Position numbers and translations under genes: made by a program. The notes below the pieces were generated by a model, which was given only the letters and a program-made list of their open reading frames with translations, did no database searches and was not told the origin of the DNA. Of a stretch of 64,000 nucleotides of DNA, positions 54,144-63,040 are shown one piece after another (position 1 is the stretch's first letter; every line of letters begins with the position of its first letter). Source of the stretch: Capilliphycus salinus (lineage in GTDB: Bacteria; Cyanobacteriota; Cyanobacteriia; Cyanobacteriales; Microcoleaceae); NCBI RefSeq assembly GCF_047276495.1, contig NZ_CP178543.1, forward strand, positions 558,001-622,000, given 5' to 3'.

Positions 54144-54540
54144 AAGGAGTAGTTATACTAAGAAAAGGATTTCAGCTTTTAGAATTAAACTTTACCAATC
54201 AATGAATAAGCTGTCAACTCAGTTGAATGGGATCTCGTTGATGGTTTTCACAAGATGACCGACCGGGAGAGTATTGGAGTAGCTCGCGTTGATCGTGCTA
54301 CTGTTAATAAAGTTCGTCATTGGTTGTCCGATCCGAGCGGACTGAATGCAGTCTATCTAAATATAGATCTCAGCCGACCCATTGATTGCTTACAATGCAA
54401 GAGATCATTATAGTCGGATGAGATTTGTCCGCTGATAGAATGTCTTGAGCAGAGATGATCGCCAGATCGAAAGATGCTTGAAAGATTATTTTCTGCTACC
54501 CTCTCTTACCTTCTAATTCACCTTAATTAATGAAATAAAC
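54144..54540. other. Intergenic region upstream of crtO
   Basis: Roughly 400 bases. A 52-codon frame from ATG 54255 to 54413 (MTDRESIGVARVDRATVNKV and on) has no ribosome site. It looks like a decayed helix-turn-helix-like fragment at best. GAGTAGC ... GCTACT (about 54277-54304) is a small palindrome. Confidence 0.45.
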
Positions 54541-56235
54541 ATGGAAACTTACGATGTAATTATTATCGGTGCCGGTCACAATGGTTTAACCTGTGCGGCT
54601 TATTTATTAAAAGCGGGATATAGTGTTCTGCTGTTAGAAAAACGCTCGGTTCCGGGCGGTGCGGCGACGACGGAGGAGGTGTTACCGAAAGAAGCGCCCG
54701 GGTTTAAATTTAACCTCTGTGCGATCGACCATGAATTTATTCATCTGAGTCCGGTTATTCAAGAACTTGAACTGCATAAATATGGTTTAGAATATCTATT
54801 TTGCGATCCGATTGTCTTTTGTCCTCACCCGGATGGTAAATATTTTTATGCTCACAAATCTGTTGAACAAACCTGTGCAGAAATTGCCCGTTATTCTCCA
54901 CAAGATGCGGAACGCTATCGAAATTTTGTAGATTTTTGGCACCGGTTTATTAGCGCAGCAGTTCCGATGTTTAACGCGCCGCCAAAATCTATTATTGATA
55001 TTGCCCGAAATTACGACGGTCACAAGTTTAAAGACTTATGGTCGATCATTAATTCAGTTGAGAAAAGCTTGGACTTTGTTCGCACGATGTTAAGCAGCGC
55101 TGAGGATGTTTTAAATGAGTGGTTTGACTCGGAATTTGTGAAAGCACCTCTGGCGCGTTTGGCTTCAGAATTGGGCGCTCCTCCGTCTCAAAAAAATCTG
55201 GCTGTCGGTGCGATGATGATGACGATGCGACACGATCCGGGTATGGCTAGACCCAAAGGCGGAACGGGTGCTTTAGTGCAAGCTTTGGTGAATTTAGTTC
55301 AAGCGAAAGGGGGTAAAATTTTAACGGAACAATCTGTTAAAAAGGTGTTGGTTGATAATGGCCGTGCGGTCGGTGTTCAGGTGCAAAATGGTACTGAATA
55401 TCGCGCCACAAAAGGGGTTATTTCTAATATTGATGCCAAACGTTTGTTTCTGCAATGTATGGATGAAGCGGATGTGGATGCTGCCGATCCAAACTTGCGC
55501 CAACGCTTAGAACGTCGTATCATTAATAATAACGAAACCATTCTCAAAATTGATTGTGCTTTATCGGAAGCTCCCCGCTTTGAACATCACAATCATCGGG
55601 ATGAATATTTAATCGGTTCGGTATTGGTTGCGGATTCTTTTAAACAGGTTGAAATTGCCCATCACGACTGTTCTATTGGTAGAATTCCTGATTCCGATCC
55701 GTCGATGTATGCGGTTGTTCCAACGATGCTTGATCCGACGATGGCGCCGTCGGGAAAACATACGCTTTGGATCGAATTTTTCGCGCCTTATCAAGTAGAA
55801 GGGGCGGAAGGAACGGGTTTAAATGGAACGGGATGGACTGACGATTTGAAAAATAAAGTTGCGGATCGGGTTTTAGATAAATTAGCCGATTATTGTCCGA
55901 ATCTCAAGCGTTCAATTATCGCCCGACGGGTGGAAAGTCCGGCTGAACTTGGGGAACGTTTGGGCGCTTACAAGGGGAATTACTATCATATTGATATGAC
56001 CTTGGAACAGATGGTTTTCTTCCGTCCTTTACCCGAATTAGCCAATTATCGCACCCCCATTAAAGGATTATATCTTAGCGGTGCGGGAACTCATCCGGGC
56101 GGTTCTATCTCGGGAATGCCGGGTCGAAATTGTGCGCGTGTGTTTATTTCTTCTCAACAACCGTTCTATCACATTTTAACTGAAGCCGGACAGTCTGTTC
56201 AATCTTTGACTAAATCGGTTTTAGGAATTATTTAG
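54541..56235 (+). CDS. crtO: Beta-carotene ketolase CrtO
   Basis: An FAD-dependent desaturase-like enzyme that oxidises beta-carotene at C4 to echinenone, acting at membranes. The 564-aa sequence matches the Synechocystis CrtO type throughout. It has the FAD-binding VIIIGAGHNGLTCAAYLL, VPGGAATTE, FNLCAIDHEFI, EDVLNEWFDSE, RPKGGTGALVQAL, NNNETILKIDCALS, LDPTMAPSGKHTLWIEFFAPY and the C-terminal YLSGAGTHPGGSISGMPGRNCARV. The C-terminal extension is a little longer than usual. It provides the keto-carotenoid for the orange carotenoid protein and for photoprotection. No other carotenoid genes are adjacent. Confidence 0.96.
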   Translation: METYDVIIIGAGHNGLTCAAYLLKAGYSVLLLEKRSVPGGAATTEEVLPKEAPGFKFNLCAIDHEFIHLSPVIQELELHKYGLEYLFCDPIVFCPHPDGKYFYAHKSVEQTCAEIARYSPQDAERYRNFVDFWHRFISAAVPMFNAPPKSIIDIARNYDGHKFKDLWSIINSVEKSLDFVRTMLSSAEDVLNEWFDSEFVKAPLARLASELGAPPSQKNLAVGAMMMTMRHDPGMARPKGGTGALVQALVNLVQAKGGKILTEQSVKKVLVDNGRAVGVQVQNGTEYRATKGVISNIDAKRLFLQCMDEADVDAADPNLRQRLERRIINNNETILKIDCALSEAPRFEHHNHRDEYLIGSVLVADSFKQVEIAHHDCSIGRIPDSDPSMYAVVPTMLDPTMAPSGKHTLWIEFFAPYQVEGAEGTGLNGTGWTDDLKNKVADRVLDKLADYCPNLKRSIIARRVESPAELGERLGAYKGNYYHIDMTLEQMVFFRPLPELANYRTPIKGLYLSGAGTHPGGSISGMPGRNCARVFISSQQPFYHILTEAGQSVQSLTKSVLGII

Positions 56236-56431
56236 TTGCAGAAAAACCCGGCTTTTGAACGGTTTATTTCGGGATAAAAACACTGCGTAAAACTTCACCA
56301 ACATCTTGCAGAAAAACCCGGTTTCTTCGAGAAACAGGGTTTTTGAAGTTTATTTAAAAATACAAACATTGCGTAAAACTTCACAAACATCTTGCAGAAA
56401 AACCCGGTTTTTTTGAAAAACCGGGTTTTTG
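56235..56431. repeat. Echoes of the next gene's 3' end with CCCGGTTT hairpins
   Basis: Two degenerate copies of the 3' end of the minus-strand gene at 56451 (TATTTCGGGATACAAACATTGCGTAAAAC) lie at about 56262-56294 and 56350-56378. Each is followed by TTCAC(C/A)AACATCTTGCAGAAAAACCCGGTTT, and together with GAAACAGGGTTTTT and GAAAAACCGGGTTTTTG they make terminator-like hairpins. Confidence 0.85.
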
Positions 56432-56450
56432 TAGTGGGTTTTTGAACGGT

Positions 56451-57353
56451 TTATTTCGGGATACAAACATTGCGTAAAACGGTAAACGGAGTAATCTCTT
56501 TGAGGTGTTGCAGTTGTTCTTCTGTTTTCACCAACATCGCCCCACAACATCCCAAAGAATTCACTAAAATTCCTTCAAAACTTTCTTGAACTCGCGGAAT
56601 TAATAGCATCCATTCTCGGGTGATCATCAAATTATAAGCGGCCGATTGTTTGCCCACCATGCCATTTTCTCCGTGTATCCCCACTTTCGCTAACAGATTA
56701 TAATAATACTCTAAAGTCGTGGCTGCGGCATCTTGGGGAGAACGAACTAAAAGCGGATCGAGGCGAATTAAAGCATGAATAAAAGGCAGTTGGGGACAGT
56801 TACCAATAGCGCCCAAAAATTGCGCGGAATTAATCGCGGGTTCGATGGGAACTTTGACACCGTTGGGAACCAGGGGAAGCTGAACCAGTTGGAGATGTTT
56901 GTGTCGTTGACTGGCGCCGGCGTCGGCACCGGCATTGTAAAAAACAAATCCATCAATTTCGGCCAAACCCATCCACAAGGCTTCAAAATCTTGCAGGGTT
57001 AATAAATTTTCCTGGTGTTCAAATTCCCGCGTTACAATTAATAAATGATGATCGACAACATTATATTTATTCAGCAAACATAAATGGGTTGGCGATAAAT
57101 CAGCGACAAATAAATCTTTTTCGTAGGGAAGAAACGGATTAAAGGGTTTTCCTGAGGTTTCAGATTTTTGGTTTTGTTGTTGTTTGGCTTTCTCTTTTCG
57201 TGCTAAATTGGAAACAATCCGTACAAAGAACAAAATGCCATCCTGTTCGATAAACTGATATTCGGTGGGGATAGACTGAAGCGCACCGCATTCGAGTGCA
57301 AATTGGGTTTGTTCCTGAGTCCGTTTCCAGAGTGTACCGGGTTGCAACATCAT
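56451..57353 (-). CDS. Ap4A phosphorylase / ATP adenylyltransferase-like HIT protein
   Basis: A 300-aa enzyme of the ATP adenylyltransferase/Ap4A phosphorylase (HIT superfamily) group, which clears or makes diadenosine tetraphosphate. The HIT motif is QRHKHLQLVQLPL (HxHxH-like with the nucleophile His), preceded by NAGADAGAS, with HLCLLNKYNVVDHHLLIVTREFEHQ and NLMITREWMLLIPR elsewhere. Start chosen at ATG 57353 (two adjacent ATG codons; upstream codons from 57377 lack support). The C-terminal LRNVCIPK is echoed twice downstream. Confidence 0.9.
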   Translation of the reverse strand: MMLQPGTLWKRTQEQTQFALECGALQSIPTEYQFIEQDGILFFVRIVSNLARKEKAKQQQNQKSETSGKPFNPFLPYEKDLFVADLSPTHLCLLNKYNVVDHHLLIVTREFEHQENLLTLQDFEALWMGLAEIDGFVFYNAGADAGASQRHKHLQLVQLPLVPNGVKVPIEPAINSAQFLGAIGNCPQLPFIHALIRLDPLLVRSPQDAAATTLEYYYNLLAKVGIHGENGMVGKQSAAYNLMITREWMLLIPRVQESFEGILVNSLGCCGAMLVKTEEQLQHLKEITPFTVLRNVCIPK

Positions 57354-57560
57354 GGAACTCTTTTCACTAAACGACAAAAATCATACTAAGTCTATTATCG
57401 CCTAAAATTGAACCAATCGCAGCAACAGGACTGACCCATAAACCCGGTTTCTGTACATCAATTTAACCGGACCGTTGTACACTCAGAATAAACCGGGTTT
57501 TTTCGCCCAAATCTGCGGAAATCAAAACTAACTTTTCTGCTGTCTTTTGATATTGATCCG

Positions 57561-58565
57561 ATGAGTTCAACTTCCCAATTGTTAACGCCAATTTCTCTAA
57601 AAAATCAAGTTTATCCGTTGAGTGTTGCGCCGATGATGGATCGCACCGATCGCCATTTTCGGTATTTCATGCGCCAAATCACCCGACGGACTTTATTGTA
57701 CACCGAAATGGTGACTTCTGCGGCAATTATACACGGCGATCGCTCAAAACTTTTAGGCTTTTCCCCCGAAGAAAAACCCCTGGTTTTACAAATCGGAGGA
57801 GATCAACCGGAGGAATTAGCAATTTGTGCGGAAATTGCCGAAGATATGGGTTATGATCAGGTGAATTTGAATGTCGGATGTCCGAGTTCACGGGTACAAA
57901 ATGGCAATTTTGGCGCTTGTTTGATGGCGCAACCGGAGCGGGTCGCCGAAGCGGTTTCTAAGATGCAAAACCGGGTAAAAATTCCGGTAACAGTTAAACA
58001 TCGCATCGGAATAGACGATCGCGATCGCTATGAAGATATGGCGAATTTTGTAGAGATTGTTTCCGGATCGGGTTGTCAACAATTTACGGTTCATGCGCGG
58101 AAAGCTTGGTTGCAGGGTTTAAGCCCAAAAGACAACCGAAATATTCCCCCGCTACGCTACGAAGATGTGCATCGGTTGAAGCAAGAATTTCCCCATTTGT
58201 TGATTGAAATTAATGGGGGGTTGACGAATTTTTCTCAGGTTCACGAACAGTTAAAATCTGTGGATGCGGTCATGATCGGACGCGCAGCTTATGATAATCC
58301 TTATTTATTTGCAACAGCCGATCGCGAATTTTATGGGGAAGAAACAACCCCTTTAACCCGTCATCAAGTTGTCGAAGCGATGTTTCCTTATTTGGAATAT
58401 TGGCTGAGTCGGGGTGTGAAATTAAATAGTATGATGCGCCATGTCTTACAACTGTTTACCGGACAACCGGGAACCAAAGCTTGGAAACGTTATCTAAGTG
58501 AAAACGGTTGTTTGGCGGGTGCGGGTGTTGAGGTGGTGCGAGAAGCGTTAACTCAAGTTCCTTAA
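57561..58565 (+). CDS. dusA: tRNA-dihydrouridine synthase A
   Basis: FMN/NADPH enzyme that reduces uridine 20/20a in the tRNA D-loop. The N-terminus has VAPMMDRTDRHFRYFMRQI and YTEMVTSAAIIHGDR, the FMN/phosphate motifs VLQIGGDQPEEL and INGGL, and the catalytic cysteine in NLNVGCPSSRVQNGNFGACLM. The C-terminal LTRHQVVEAMFPYL and NSMMRHVLQLFTGQPG are DusA-specific. 334 aa is normal. It is monocistronic. Two imperfect GTAGGNTGNGTTGAGAAAACCCAAC repeats follow its stop codon. Confidence 0.96.
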   Translation: MSSTSQLLTPISLKNQVYPLSVAPMMDRTDRHFRYFMRQITRRTLLYTEMVTSAAIIHGDRSKLLGFSPEEKPLVLQIGGDQPEELAICAEIAEDMGYDQVNLNVGCPSSRVQNGNFGACLMAQPERVAEAVSKMQNRVKIPVTVKHRIGIDDRDRYEDMANFVEIVSGSGCQQFTVHARKAWLQGLSPKDNRNIPPLRYEDVHRLKQEFPHLLIEINGGLTNFSQVHEQLKSVDAVMIGRAAYDNPYLFATADREFYGEETTPLTRHQVVEAMFPYLEYWLSRGVKLNSMMRHVLQLFTGQPGTKAWKRYLSENGCLAGAGVEVVREALTQVP

Positions 58566-58730
58566 AATTAGGATTGATGTTAATTTGTAGGATGGGTTGA
58601 GAAAACCCAACAGGAAACCGGAGAATTGATATTAATTTGTAGGTTGAGTTGAGAAAACCCAACAAAAACCATCATAAATTGGCTGCAAGTTCCACTTAAC
58701 CCAACCTACAATTTGATCGCGATCTAACGG

Positions 58731-58940
58731 CTAGTCAACTGCTAAGATCACATTGCTCGCTTTGATGACTGCATAGGCTTCTTTGCCTTCAGAGATACCT
58801 AAACTTGCCGCAGATTCTTTAGTAATGATAGAAACCACTTCAACGCCGGGAGCAACTTCCAGAACGACCTCTGTATTAACAGCGCCTTCGTGTACTGCTT
58901 TAACGGTGCCTTTTAGAGAATTTCTTGCACTAATTTTCAT
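58731..58940 (-). CDS. Molbindin-like (Mop/TOBE) protein
   Basis: A 69-aa single TOBE/Mop domain: SARNSLKGTVKAVHEGAVNTEVVLEVAPGVEVVSIIT and VIKASNVILAVD. Such proteins store or sense molybdate (or tungstate) and form hexamers. A very strong AAGGAGGGTG site lies nine bases upstream of ATG 58940. No modABC genes are near it. It may buffer molybdate for nitrate reductase. Confidence 0.9.
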   Translation of the reverse strand: MKISARNSLKGTVKAVHEGAVNTEVVLEVAPGVEVVSIITKESAASLGISEGKEAYAVIKASNVILAVD

Positions 58941-59323
58941 GGATTCACCCTCCTTATTTTATAACAGGGGTCTGTTTTTTTTGAATAGCTTAAACAGACC
59001 ATTACCAAAATAAGACTATAGCATAAATCCAGAAAGATCAAATCTTAAATTTTTGTTGACTCGATGCCTGTGAAATTCTAGACGGTTCGATATTATGTCC
59101 GGTTGATTAATTCTGTTTGGGGGTGGGGCGGGTTTAACTCAATCTCGGAGTGGTAGCAAAAATCTCGTAGAACCCGCCCCTACGCTTGGGGTTATTGATT
59201 AGTTGAAGATGATATGACTCAAAAAAAAGGGGGAAAGTACCCTTTACTCCCCCCAGTTAAAATGGTCAAATTGTCAAGCGAAAATGTTATGAATTCTCCA
59301 TGAAAACTTGAGAATAATTCCGA
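58941..59323. repeat. MITE-like GGGGCGGGTT element and terminator
   Basis: No gene. GTCCGGTTGATTAAT ... GGGGCGGGTT (about 59097-59140) and AACCCGCCCCTACGCTTGGGGTTATTGATTAG (about 59172-59203) form another copy of the dispersed element. A terminator lies at 59221-59254. Confidence 0.7.
59221..59254 (-). terminator. Terminator of the nucleotidase gene
   Basis: On the minus strand GGGGGGAGTAAAGGG ... TTTCCCCC followed by eight T. The stem is seven to eight bases and directly precedes the T-run; it is 70 bases after the stop codon. Confidence 0.8.
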
Positions 59324-60280
59324 CTATTTCAAGGCGGCTAATACCGTATCGTGAATAATGCCATTGCTAACAATTACACCCTGATTATCTAACATCTTCG
59401 GCCCGGAGGCAAAATCTAACGGTTTACCATACATATCCGTAACGCGCCCCCCCGCTTCTTCGACCACGATCGCACCTGCGGCATGATCCCAAATATTCTC
59501 GCGGTAGTTGGGAGACTTGGGAGAGGGTAGCCGCAAATAAAGCGCCGCCTGTCCTGAGGCCACCGCCCCGTATTTGGCTTGAGAGTCCATCCGCACTGAA
59601 TCAGCTTTAATTCCCACCGCTTGGGCGATCGCGTTTTGTCGATCCTGATCGCCGTGAGAAGATTCCACGCTTTCGACAAAGCGCATATTTGCGGTATCAT
59701 CGGCTTTAACGACCCGAATCGGAGTTTCTTCGGCCGTCGCAAAGGGCATCATCATCGCCCCTTCACCCCGAACCGCCATAAACAGCATTCCGGGGGGATG
59801 ATTCGGGACGGGATAAGCCGGACAAGCCATCACCCCGACTTTCACTTCCCCATCTTCAATTAAGGCCAAGGCGATCGCATATTGATCTTGTCGCAAAAAG
59901 CCTTTCGTCCCATCAATGGGATCTAACGTCCAAAAACGCTGGCCCACTTGACCATTTCCCCGATCGATCCAATTGATCACCTGTTCGGATGTCGCGTCTG
60001 CAATCTCACCTTTAACATATTCGGTGACTTTTGTCAAGTTATCCGCCATTTCCGGCTTGCGTAATTCCGTCGCGTCTTCTTCCCCGACAATGGGATCGTG
60101 AGAAAAGACCTCGCTAATGGCTTTACAAATAATCGCCTGCGAACCCAAATCCGCTACGGTGACGGGGCTTTTATCCCCTTTTTCCATTGCGGGGGGAATA
60201 TCCTTTCGGACTTGTTCACACAATTTGGCGGCCGATAACGTGGCTTGAATTGCAACTTGTTTTTCGCGATCGTAGGACAT
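59324..60280 (-). CDS. 3'(2'),5'-bisphosphate nucleotidase (HAL2/SAL1-type)
   Basis: An inositol-monophosphatase-superfamily enzyme of 318 aa. It removes 3'-phosphate from PAP and PAPS, by-products of sulfate assimilation, and is a target of Li+/Na+. The Mg-binding motifs are GEEDAT, LDPIDGTKGFLR and WDHAAGAIVVEEAGG. SPVTVADLGSQAII is the substrate-loop region, and the length and order match plant SAL1/yeast HAL2 rather than E. coli CysQ. Start is ATG 60280. A terminator follows. Confidence 0.93.
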   Translation of the reverse strand: MSYDREKQVAIQATLSAAKLCEQVRKDIPPAMEKGDKSPVTVADLGSQAIICKAISEVFSHDPIVGEEDATELRKPEMADNLTKVTEYVKGEIADATSEQVINWIDRGNGQVGQRFWTLDPIDGTKGFLRQDQYAIALALIEDGEVKVGVMACPAYPVPNHPPGMLFMAVRGEGAMMMPFATAEETPIRVVKADDTANMRFVESVESSHGDQDRQNAIAQAVGIKADSVRMDSQAKYGAVASGQAALYLRLPSPKSPNYRENIWDHAAGAIVVEEAGGRVTDMYGKPLDFASGPKMLDNQGVIVSNGIIHDTVLAALK

Positions 60281-60562
60281 ATAGACTCCTGCTGCTCTCC
60301 ATATCGAGTATAGCCGCAGTTTGAGAAAATCATTGAATTTTTATTTTCAACTTCAATATTCATCCGGTTATGAATTCTATAATCCGAGATATAAATTAAA
60401 CCTTTGCAGAGTGATAAAATCAGCTAAACCACAGATCGGGGTGCGATTGCGACCCAATAAAATTTAAAAAAAATCTGTGTACCTCTCCAACCCTCCGAAC
60501 AATTTGATACACTCAAGTTTAACACAAATGTGTTTCGAGAGAAAAAGTTATGGTCGAGGTTA

Positions 60563-61396
60563 ATGATGTCTCCAACTCTGCCGTTAAAAGTTGTTCAAAT
60601 TTCCGATAATCATCTGTTTGCGAATCCCGATGAAAAACTGATGGGTTTAACCACTGCGGAGTCTTTGGCTGCGGTATTGAATAGCATTCGTCAGCTTAAA
60701 ATTAATCCGGATGTTTTTCTGATTACGGGGGATTTATCCCAAGATGAAACTGCCGAATCTTATGAATATTTGCGAGGGTTAATGACACCTTTTAATATTC
60801 CAACCTATTGGATACCGGGAAATCACGATGATGTCTCGCTGGCGGAATCTGTTCTTTGTCAAACCCCGATATCGGCAGAGAAAGATTTGATCATGGTAAA
60901 TTGGAAGTTGATTTTACTCAATAGTCAATGTCACCGAAAAGTTTATGGTGAGTTAACCTCTGAGTCTTTAAATCATTTAGAGTATCAGTTAAAACAACAT
61001 CCCGAACAACCGACGTTAATTGCTTTGCATCATCCGCCTTTAGACATTGGATCGCGGTGGATGGATGAAATTAGATTGCGGAATGCTGAGGATTTTTTTG
61101 CGGTAATTGATCGCTATTCTCAGGTTAAAATAGTCATGTTTGGGCATATTCATCAACAGTTTGAAACGACTCGGAACGGGGTTGTTTATTTGGGTTGTCC
61201 TTCGACTTGTGTACAGTTTAAACCCCAAGAAGCGGAATTGACGCTTGATGAGGTTGCGACGCCTGGGTTTCGGATTTTAACGCTTTTTCCCAATGGGGAT
61301 TATCAGACCGAAATTCAACGCACAAATTATCAATTACCAACCTATCCCGACCCTGAAGTTCTTCGGGCGATGTTGGCTAAAAGTGTGGCGATGTAA
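60563..61396 (+). CDS. cpdA: Metallophosphoesterase, 3',5'-cyclic-AMP phosphodiesterase CpdA-like
   Basis: A 277-aa binuclear metal phosphodiesterase that hydrolyses cAMP (or related cyclic or phosphate esters). Motifs in order: VVQISDNHLF (D-x-H), ITGDLSQD, IPGNHDD, ALHHPP and FGHIHQQFE. GTG 60530 is the first open start, but ATG 60563/60566 behind GAGG is preferred. It sits between the nucleotidase (divergent) and the aldolase (convergent). Two genes of nucleotide breakdown side by side may reflect cAMP/PAP control, but this is not shown. Confidence 0.9.
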   Translation: MMSPTLPLKVVQISDNHLFANPDEKLMGLTTAESLAAVLNSIRQLKINPDVFLITGDLSQDETAESYEYLRGLMTPFNIPTYWIPGNHDDVSLAESVLCQTPISAEKDLIMVNWKLILLNSQCHRKVYGELTSESLNHLEYQLKQHPEQPTLIALHHPPLDIGSRWMDEIRLRNAEDFFAVIDRYSQVKIVMFGHIHQQFETTRNGVVYLGCPSTCVQFKPQEAELTLDEVATPGFRILTLFPNGDYQTEIQRTNYQLPTYPDPEVLRAMLAKSVAM

Positions 61397-61410
61397 ATCA
61401 AATTTCAAAA

Positions 61411-61437
61411 GTCCCGGTTTTTTGAAAAAACAGGGAC
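61411..61437. terminator. Bidirectional hairpin between cpdA and fba
   Basis: GTCCCGGTTTTTTGAAAAAACAGGGAC is a stem-loop with T and A runs inside, able to stop transcription from either convergent gene. One of the dispersed CCCGGTTT repeats. Confidence 0.7.
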
Positions 61438-61465
61438 TCGGTACTGTTTTAATTAAACCAATGAA

Positions 61466-62551
61466 CTAAGCAATGGTGACTTCTGAAGACAGATAAACAT
61501 CTTGAATGAGATGAAAGAGTTTAACGCCTTCAGAAAAGGGACGCTGAAATGTTTTTCGACCGGAAATTAATCCGCATCCCCCCGCTCTTTTGTTAATCAC
61601 CGCAGTTCGGACGGCTTCCGCAAAATCACTTTTTCCAGAAGCACCACCGGAGTTAATTAAACCATTACGACCCGCATAGCAATTGAGAACTTGATAGCGA
61701 GTTAAATCGATGGGATGATCGCTTGTGAGGTCGGAATAAACTAACTTATGAGTGCGACCATATTTTTCACCGAACGCCTGAGAAACGGCTTCGTAACCGC
61801 CATTACATTCGGGTAATTTTTGCTTGATAATATCGGCTTCTAGGGTAACACCCAAATGATTCGCTTGACCGGTTAAATCGGCCGCCAGGTGATAATCTTT
61901 ATCTTGTTGTTTAAAGGCATTATTGCGAAGATAACACCACAATATTGTTGCCATTCCCAGTTTGTGAGCGTGAGCAAATGCTTGACTGACTTCTCGAATT
62001 TGACGGCCAGATTCGGGAGAACCAAAATAAATTGTTGCTCCGACTGCAACGGCGCCTAAATTCCAAGCTTGTTCGACATTTGCAAACATTACTTGGTCAT
62101 AAACATTCGGATAGGTGAGGAGTTCGTTATGGTTGAGTTTGACGATAAAGGGAATCCGATGAGCGTATTTTCTTGACATCATTCCCAACACGCCTAAGGT
62201 GGTTGCAACCGCATTACAACCGCCTTCTATTGCCAGTTTGATAATATTTTCGGGGTCAAAATAGAGGGGGTTGGGTGCAAAAGAAGCACCGCCCGAATGT
62301 TCGATTCCTTGGTCAACAGGTAAGATAGAAACATAGCCTGTATTGGCGAGTCTACCTGTTGAATAAAGTTGTTGAAGACTTCGTAAAACTTGCGGATTGC
62401 GATCGCTTTGAGCAAAAACTCGCTCGACAAAATCCGGTCCGGGTAAATGTAATTGCTCTTTCGGATATTTGGCTTGGTAAGTCAGTAGGCTTTCGGCTTC
62501 ATCTCCTAACCAAGATTCAATGGAAGAAGGGTTAGATAGAGTGACAGTCAT
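61466..62551 (-). CDS. Class I fructose-bisphosphate aldolase (archaeal/DhnA type)
   Basis: A 361-aa Schiff-base aldolase of the FbaB/DhnA family, which cleaves or forms fructose-1,6-bisphosphate without metal ions. Family segments include GYVSILPVDQGIEHSGGASFAPNPLYFDPE, FIVKLNHNELLTYPN (a lysine-containing strand), GAVAVGATIYFGS, WCYLRNNAFK and SGGASGKSDFAEAVRTAV near the phosphate-binding end. It serves glycolysis and the Calvin cycle, usually beside a class II enzyme elsewhere. It converges with cpdA. Start ATG 62551. Confidence 0.95.
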   Translation of the reverse strand: MTVTLSNPSSIESWLGDEAESLLTYQAKYPKEQLHLPGPDFVERVFAQSDRNPQVLRSLQQLYSTGRLANTGYVSILPVDQGIEHSGGASFAPNPLYFDPENIIKLAIEGGCNAVATTLGVLGMMSRKYAHRIPFIVKLNHNELLTYPNVYDQVMFANVEQAWNLGAVAVGATIYFGSPESGRQIREVSQAFAHAHKLGMATILWCYLRNNAFKQQDKDYHLAADLTGQANHLGVTLEADIIKQKLPECNGGYEAVSQAFGEKYGRTHKLVYSDLTSDHPIDLTRYQVLNCYAGRNGLINSGGASGKSDFAEAVRTAVINKRAGGCGLISGRKTFQRPFSEGVKLFHLIQDVYLSSEVTIA

Positions 62552-62722
62552 AATATTAATATTTGATCGGGACTACTCAAGAGCAACTCTTTTCAAGATT
62601 TTAGCAATAAACTTGGCAGAATTCAAGTTTATAAGCTTTATTTCAACTTTCGCGAACTCCGGTTCTGCTGCCGACTGAAATAGCAGTCTTTCTATTACAA
62701 CAGAACCTATTTTATATGCGAT

Positions 62723-63040
62723 TTATCGATAGGGATCGCGACATTGGGTATAAACGACTTCCAGATCTTCTCCTTCTTCTGCCGCTTCTTCTTCTAGACG
62801 ATCAATGCGTTGACCGCGTGCATTTTTAGCCTCTAAACGAGTGGTTCCACTGGCACTCTCTCGTTCCCATCCAACCTCACCAATTTTATATCTATAATCG
62901 CAGATAATCGACTGTTGAGTTGGTGAATCGAGAGCTTCTTGTTGCTCCATCTGCTCCGTTTCTCCGAACTGTGCGAATGCGGGTAAACCCAGATTTAACC
63001 CGACAAAAGCAATAGTTAGACCGCTTAAAAAATTTTTCAT
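62723..63040 (-). CDS. Small secreted acidic protein, unknown
   Basis: A 105-aa exported protein. ATG 63040 is chosen because GGAGAAGAAGAG lies upstream and MKNFLSGLTIAFVGLNLGLPAFA is a clean signal peptide. The mature part has one Cys pair (CDYRYKIGEVG and CRDPYR), an acidic helix (RLEEEAAEEGEDLE) and no recognisable domain. Isolated gene. Confidence 0.75.
   Translation of the reverse strand: MKNFLSGLTIAFVGLNLGLPAFAQFGETEQMEQQEALDSPTQQSIICDYRYKIGEVGWERESASGTTRLEAKNARGQRIDRLEEEAAEEGEDLEVVYTQCRDPYR

Noticed and set aside
54255..54413. 52-codon frame upstream of crtO
   Set aside because: No ribosome site and no recognised domain; too short to claim, mentioned only as a possible relic.
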